The notes under the pieces were generated by a model, which saw nothing but the letters and a program-made list of their open reading frames with translations, did not search any database and was not told the origin of the DNA. The translations under genes and the position numbers were made by a program. Positions 7,560 through 10,389 of a stretch of DNA of 10,389 bases are shown one piece after another. The stretch is from the NCBI GenBank assembly GCA_016935715.1, contig JAFGQJ010000104.1:1-10389 (forward strand), given 5' to 3'. The DNA comes from Spirochaetales bacterium. Its GTDB lineage: Bacteria; Spirochaetota; Spirochaetia; SZUA-6; DRHE01. Each line of letters begins with the position of its first letter. The stretch's first letter is position 1.

Positions 7560-8747
7560 CTAGACGATCACCGCGTAGTCGGGTATCTCCCCGACGAGCG
7601 GTCCGATATATTCGTAGAATGCGTCGGTAACGAAATTGCCCTCCCCGTTGATGTACTCCCTTGGCATGGGTTTGCTCTTTTCAGCGACTTCGGCCAGCGG
7701 GGCGGTCTGGAAGGCGACGCGGTAGGGGCTGCTCGATTGCCTGACGATGCTTACCATCACCCCGGAGGTTCCCCGGGTAGCCAGCTCGACCGCCTTCTTT
7801 CCGCACTCGAAGGCTTCCCGGCGATCCAGATCGACCGTGCGGTCGGCTGCGCTCATGATCAGGGACTCGGTGATCTGAAACTCGCCTCTGAAGCCGAAGG
7901 TCTCCATGATCATCCGGTGCAGATTCAGCCCGACGCTGGTGCCGGCCATGGCCCCGAACTCGATATTTCCGAACTTGTCCGTCGTCTCGGAGGCGCTGAC
8001 CGGAGTGCCGTCGGCATAGTGCAGACCCTCGCCGCACACGATCGAGACCCAGCCGTACCTGCCGATGCACCTCTCCACGTCGGCCAGGAAGCGCTCCTTT
8101 TCGAAGGCCACTTCCGGAAGGTAGATCAGGTGCGGAGCCTGCCCTTCCTCCCGCCCGGCTGCGGCGGTGGCTGCGCTGAGCCAGCCCGCATCCCGTCCGA
8201 TCGATTGGTAGATCACGTACCGGTCCACCCTCTGCATGTCCCGCGCCAGAAAACCGGCCTGGAGCACGTTGAGGATGTTGCAGCGTGCGGCGGAGGGAAA
8301 CCCGGGGGTGTGATCGGTGCCGAACAGGTCATTGTCCACAGTCTTGGGAATGCCCACGCCGAACAGCTCGAAGGCCTGCTCCCGGCAGTACCTCTCCACC
8401 CGATGGATCGTGTCCATCGTGTCGTTTCCCCCGATCAGGAAGAAATAGCGGACGTCGTATTTTTTGAGGATCTCCAGGATGCGCGGCAGGTCCTGATCCC
8501 GGATCTTGTGGCGGGAAGATCCGAGGGCCGAGGAGGGGGTCCGTTTCAGCTTTTCCAGGAGCGCTTTCGGCCTGCCGCTCAAATCGATCAGCCTGTCCTC
8601 CATCAGCCCCTCGATCGCAAAGCGCATGCCGTAGATCCGACCCACGGCCGCAGAAGCTCCGGCGGCTTCGATCACTCCAGCCAGGCTGCTGTTGATCACC
8701 GAGGTCGGTCCCCCGGACTGGCCTATCACCGCGTTTCCTTTGGGCAT
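7560..8747 (-). CDS. pfp: 6-phosphofructokinase, probably pyrophosphate-dependent
   Basis: PfkA-superfamily enzyme of 395 residues, interconverting fructose-6-phosphate and fructose-1,6-bisphosphate. Conserved parts in order: GQSGGPTSVIN (9-19), donor loop IGGNDT (105-110), catalytic PKTVDND (134-140, with Asp138 as base), SIGRDAGW (182-189), CGEG (238-241) and FRGEFQ (286-291). In E. coli ATP-PfkA the donor positions are Gly104 and Gly124; here they are Asp109 and Lys135, the pair that marks PPi-dependent enzymes. PPi use, and hence a reversible step, is therefore likely. The loop is GGND rather than the commoner GGDD. I prefer the ATG at 8747: GGGGGGAG ends six bases upstream. A TTG one codon earlier is possible. 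Gap to mscL is 39 bases, to the SIS gene 14 bases, so co-transcription is likely. Family certain; PPi use likely but not proven. Confidence 0.92.
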   Translation of the reverse strand: MPKGNAVIGQSGGPTSVINSSLAGVIEAAGASAAVGRIYGMRFAIEGLMEDRLIDLSGRPKALLEKLKRTPSSALGSSRHKIRDQDLPRILEILKKYDVRYFFLIGGNDTMDTIHRVERYCREQAFELFGVGIPKTVDNDLFGTDHTPGFPSAARCNILNVLQAGFLARDMQRVDRYVIYQSIGRDAGWLSAATAAAGREEGQAPHLIYLPEVAFEKERFLADVERCIGRYGWVSIVCGEGLHYADGTPVSASETTDKFGNIEFGAMAGTSVGLNLHRMIMETFGFRGEFQITESLIMSAADRTVDLDRREAFECGKKAVELATRGTSGVMVSIVRQSSSPYRVAFQTAPLAEVAEKSKPMPREYINGEGNFVTDAFYEYIGPLVGEIPDYAVIV

Positions 8748-8753
8748 CAATCA

Positions 8754-8761
8754 CTCCCCCC
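8754..8761 (-). promoter_or_regulatory. Ribosome binding site setting the phosphofructokinase start
   Basis: On the minus strand the purine run GGGGGGAG stands six bases before the ATG at 8747, ideal spacing, and favours it over the TTG at 8750. The run is directly preceded by a CCCCC stretch (8762-8766 complement), so some of it could be masked in the RNA. Confidence 0.6.
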
Positions 8762-8786
8762 GGGGGCTCCCACGGGCACCCACCGG

Positions 8787-9215
8787 CTACCTGTTCTTCA
8801 AGGCGTCCCGTATGTCGGTGAGCAGCAGAATCTCTTCGCTGGGCTTGGGCGGCTCCGCGGGTTTCTCCTCCGCCTTTCTCTTCAGGCTGTTCATCCCCTT
8901 CACCAGCAGAAAGACGGCGAAGGCGACGATCAGGAAGCTCAGCACCTTGTTGATAAACATCCCGTAATTCAGGGTCACGGCTCCCGCCTCCTGGGCGGCG
9001 GCCAGGCTCAGATACGGCGCCGGAGCCGATCCCTCCTTCAGGACGATGAACAGGTCGGAGAAATCGATATTCCCCAGCAGCAGACCGAGCGGCGGCATGA
9101 TGATATCACTCACCAGGGAAGTAACGATCGATCCGAAAGCTGCGCCGATGATGATGCCCACCGCCATGTCGACGACGTTTCCCCGCAAGGCAAACTCCTT
9201 GAACTCTTTGAACAT
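8787..9215 (-). CDS. mscL: Large-conductance mechanosensitive channel MscL
   Basis: Inner-membrane homopentameric channel that opens under high membrane tension to release solutes during hypo-osmotic shock. The 142-residue length is typical. The N-terminus MFKEFKEFALRGNVVDMAVG is the family signature: an amphipathic helix followed by TM1. TM1 spans ~15-43 with the small-residue gate segment (GIIIGAAFGSIVTSLVSD) and ends at the conserved MPPLG. A periplasmic loop (~45-82) is followed by TM2 (~84-107: INKVLSFLIVAFAVFLLVKG). The cytoplasmic tail is charged and proline-rich (KRKAEEKPAEPPKPSEE) and ends in the helical-bundle segment LLTDIRDALKNR. AGGAGG stands five bases before the ATG. It is the first gene after the promoter at 9251-9246 and lies 39 bases ahead of the phosphofructokinase gene, with no evident terminator between, so it appears to lead the metabolic operon. 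Confidence 0.97.
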   Translation of the reverse strand: MFKEFKEFALRGNVVDMAVGIIIGAAFGSIVTSLVSDIIMPPLGLLLGNIDFSDLFIVLKEGSAPAPYLSLAAAQEAGAVTLNYGMFINKVLSFLIVAFAVFLLVKGMNSLKRKAEEKPAEPPKPSEEILLLTDIRDALKNR

Positions 9216-9245
9216 GGTATCCTCCTGCTGTCTGGTAGATGGCGG

Positions 9246-9274
9246 ATTATACCATACCGCGGGAAACGAATAAT
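9246..9274 (-). promoter_or_regulatory. Extended -10 sigma-70-type promoter for mscL and downstream operon
   Basis: Reading the minus strand, TGGTATAAT gives a perfect TATAAT (9251-9246) with an extended -10 TG one base upstream. The -35 area (about 9274-9269, ATTATT) is poor, as often with extended -10 promoters. Transcription would start near 9240, giving a leader of about 25 bases that contains AGGAGG (9226-9221) before the mscL ATG. No other convincing promoter was seen in the gene train downstream. Confidence 0.7.
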
Positions 9275-9285
9275 AGTAGCCCGCG
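9258..9285. repeat. GC-rich inverted repeat between divergent genes
   Basis: Arms CGCGGG (9258-9263) and CCCGCG (9280-9285) are perfectly complementary with a 16-base AT-rich centre, followed on the plus strand by TTTTT (9286-9290). It overlaps the upstream side of the mscL promoter and lies upstream of the ROK gene, so it could be an operator for a regulator of one or both genes. A terminator on the plus strand is the alternative, though no plus-strand gene is seen to its left. Function is unproven. Confidence 0.4.
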
Positions 9286-9313
9286 TTTTTCGCTACGTGG
9301 CGGCACGAAAGTG

Positions 9314-9322
9314 TGCTACATT
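9314..9322 (+). promoter_or_regulatory. Candidate extended -10 promoter for the divergent ROK kinase
   Basis: TGCTACATT has an extended -10 TG and a four-of-six match to TATAAT (TACATT, 9317-9322). It would start transcription near 9329 and give a leader of about 18 bases with GGAAGGAA before the ATG at 9347. No good -35 hexamer is seen. It is a guess based on position and weak consensus. Confidence 0.35.
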
Positions 9323-9346
9323 CTGCTTAGGAAAACGGAAGGAACG

Positions 9347-10384
9347 ATGAAGCAGAAACAACGCTACTTTTGCGGAGTTGATTTCGGGGGCACCTCCGCC
9401 AAGATCGGGATCGTCGACGAGCAGGGGAAGCTGTACGGAACCGAACGCCTGGCGATCAGCGCCGGGCAGAGCTACGAAGACATCTTCGGCATGGTTGCCC
9501 ACTGCATCCGCCGGCGCAGCCGGCAACTGGGTGCGAATTTAACCGCGATCGGGGTGGGATCTCCAGGATTCATCGATCGCACCGAAGGGCGGGTTATCCA
9601 GGGCTCGGAAAACCTCCCGGCCTTCAAGAACCGCTCCCTCGTCAAATACCTGCACGAGGATTTTCTTCTGCCGGTATTCGCGGACAACGACGCCAACTGC
9701 GCGGCCGCCGGAGAGCTGCAGTTCGGGGTCGGAGTCGGCTACGACTCCTTCGTCATGATCACGCTCGGGGCGGGGGTTGGAGGCGCTCTGGTCCTGGAAG
9801 GCCGGGTATTCCGCGGCACCCGGGGACTGGCCGGAGAGATCGGACACATCTGCCTCGACGCTCACGGCCCGTTCTGCACCTGCGGCAGCAGGGGCTGCTT
9901 CGAACAGTACGCCAACGCCGCGGCGATCGAACGCTCCTACCGGGAGAAGATCGAAAAACGTAGGGGGACGCCCGGCACAGGAGCGCGCGGCACAGGGGCG
10001 CCCGGGCGGAGAGGCTCCGGCCGCAGCGTCTCCGGCGGGAAGGTCTCCGACAGCCCGGCGAACGGCGGCTCCATCAGCGCGGAATCCGTATTCCTGAGAT
10101 CCCGGTCCGGAGATCCCCTGGCCGGAGAGGTCGTCCGTGAGACAGCCTGGCACATCGCCCGGGTATTCGGCAGCCTGGTCAATATTTTCAACCCCCAGGC
10201 CTGCATCATCGGAGGGGGTATTTCTGCGGCCGGAGAGCAGCTGCTGCAGCCGGTCCAGGAGTACATTGCCGATTTCGCCTGGCCGCTTCCCCTCGAGGGA
10301 GTGAAGATCCACAGCGCAGAGCTGCACAATGATGCGGGCGTCCTGGGTGCCGCGGCCCAGTGCCTGGACCGGCTGAAAAGTTAA
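9347..10384 (+). CDS. ROK-family hexokinase, glucokinase-like, with low-complexity insert
   Basis: ROK kinase of 345 residues, probably phosphorylating glucose or a related hexose with ATP in the cytoplasm. All key motifs are canonical: DFGGTSAKIG (12-21), the catalytic pair in ADNDANCAA (Asp115), the nucleotide loop TLGAGVGGA (139-147), EIGH (164-167; Glu164 and His167), the zinc motif CTCGSRGC (177-184) with Cys177/179/184, Glu186, and the distal glycine motif IIGGGIS (287-293). There is no helix-turn-helix domain, so it is not a NagC/XylR-type repressor. Residues ~205-244 form a Gly/Arg/Ser/Pro-rich insert at a place where relatives usually have a short loop. The ATG at 9347 has GGAAGGA just upstream and starts directly before the first motif; the open frame reaches back to 9239 but crosses the promoter region. 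It is divergent from mscL and the only plus-strand gene. Glucokinase is the best guess. Confidence 0.9.
   Translation: MKQKQRYFCGVDFGGTSAKIGIVDEQGKLYGTERLAISAGQSYEDIFGMVAHCIRRRSRQLGANLTAIGVGSPGFIDRTEGRVIQGSENLPAFKNRSLVKYLHEDFLLPVFADNDANCAAAGELQFGVGVGYDSFVMITLGAGVGGALVLEGRVFRGTRGLAGEIGHICLDAHGPFCTCGSRGCFEQYANAAAIERSYREKIEKRRGTPGTGARGTGAPGRRGSGRSVSGGKVSDSPANGGSISAESVFLRSRSGDPLAGEVVRETAWHIARVFGSLVNIFNPQACIIGGGISAAGEQLLQPVQEYIADFAWPLPLEGVKIHSAELHNDAGVLGAAAQCLDRLKS
9973..10002. repeat. Two-copy 15-base tandem repeat in the ROK kinase insert
   Basis: CGGCACAGGAGCGCG (9973-9987) is followed at once by CGGCACAGGGGCGCC (9988-10002), two near-identical 15-base units encoding GTGAR and GTGAP. The unit is a multiple of three, so the frame survives. 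It sits in the Gly-rich insert and probably arose by replication slippage. Confidence 0.8.
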
Positions 10385-10389
10385 TCCTC

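Noticed and set aside
8748..8786. GC-rich mscL-pfp gap as a terminator or RNA switch
   Set aside because: It holds short G and C runs that could pair weakly, but no long stem with a T-run and no known riboswitch core; the run is better explained as the Shine-Dalgarno site.
9258..9290. Inverted repeat plus TTTTT as an intrinsic terminator on the plus strand
   Set aside because: The stem is only six base pairs with a 16-base loop, and no plus-strand gene lies upstream to terminate; kept only as a possible operator.
9239..9346. 36-codon N-terminal extension of the plus-strand ROK kinase
   Set aside because: It crosses the promoter and inverted-repeat region, has no ribosome site, and family alignment starts just after the ATG at 9347.
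7737..9350. 537-codon plus-strand open frame across the phosphofructokinase and mscL genes
   Set aside because: It spans two strongly recognised minus-strand genes and a promoter region; an antisense shadow.

Overview
The window (about 60% GC by eye, dense bacterial coding, Shine-Dalgarno-led genes) carries nine protein-coding genes and almost no non-coding DNA. A two-part DUF4954-type protein, a PPi-type phosphofructokinase, a TldD/TldE pair and ROK sugar kinases together suggest a high-GC, carbohydrate-fermenting spirochaete or a relative. That assignment is inference from gene content and is only moderately certain.

Layout. Eight genes on the minus strand form one head-to-tail train from about 9215 down to the left edge: mscL, a PPi-type 6-phosphofructokinase, a two-domain SIS sugar-phosphate isomerase/deaminase-like protein, an atypical ROK kinase, a DUF4954-like beta-helix protein, a HAD phosphatase, tldD and tldE. 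The last gene is cut by the window start. Gaps are 39, 14, -1, 12, 34, -4 and -4 bases, so several junctions are translationally coupled (TGATG or ATGA). A good extended -10 promoter (TGGTATAAT on the minus strand, -10 at 9251-9246) lies just upstream of mscL and could drive the whole set. A second, canonical ROK hexokinase is transcribed divergently on the plus strand (9347-10384). The only real intergenic region, 9216-9346, holds both promoters and a GC-rich inverted repeat.

How the genes may work together. PPi-phosphofructokinase, a SIS isomerase/deaminase-like enzyme, two ROK kinases and a HAD phosphatase all fit the handling of phosphorylated hexoses or amino sugars near fructose-6-phosphate. 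The DUF4954 protein has repeats like those of the left-handed beta-helix of sugar-nucleotide and acyltransferase enzymes, and is the main unknown. MscL (osmotic relief) and TldD/TldE (a zinc peptidase pair) look like housekeeping passengers, or parts of a growth- or turgor-linked operon. No tRNA, rRNA, CRISPR array, insertion sequence or phage gene was recognised.
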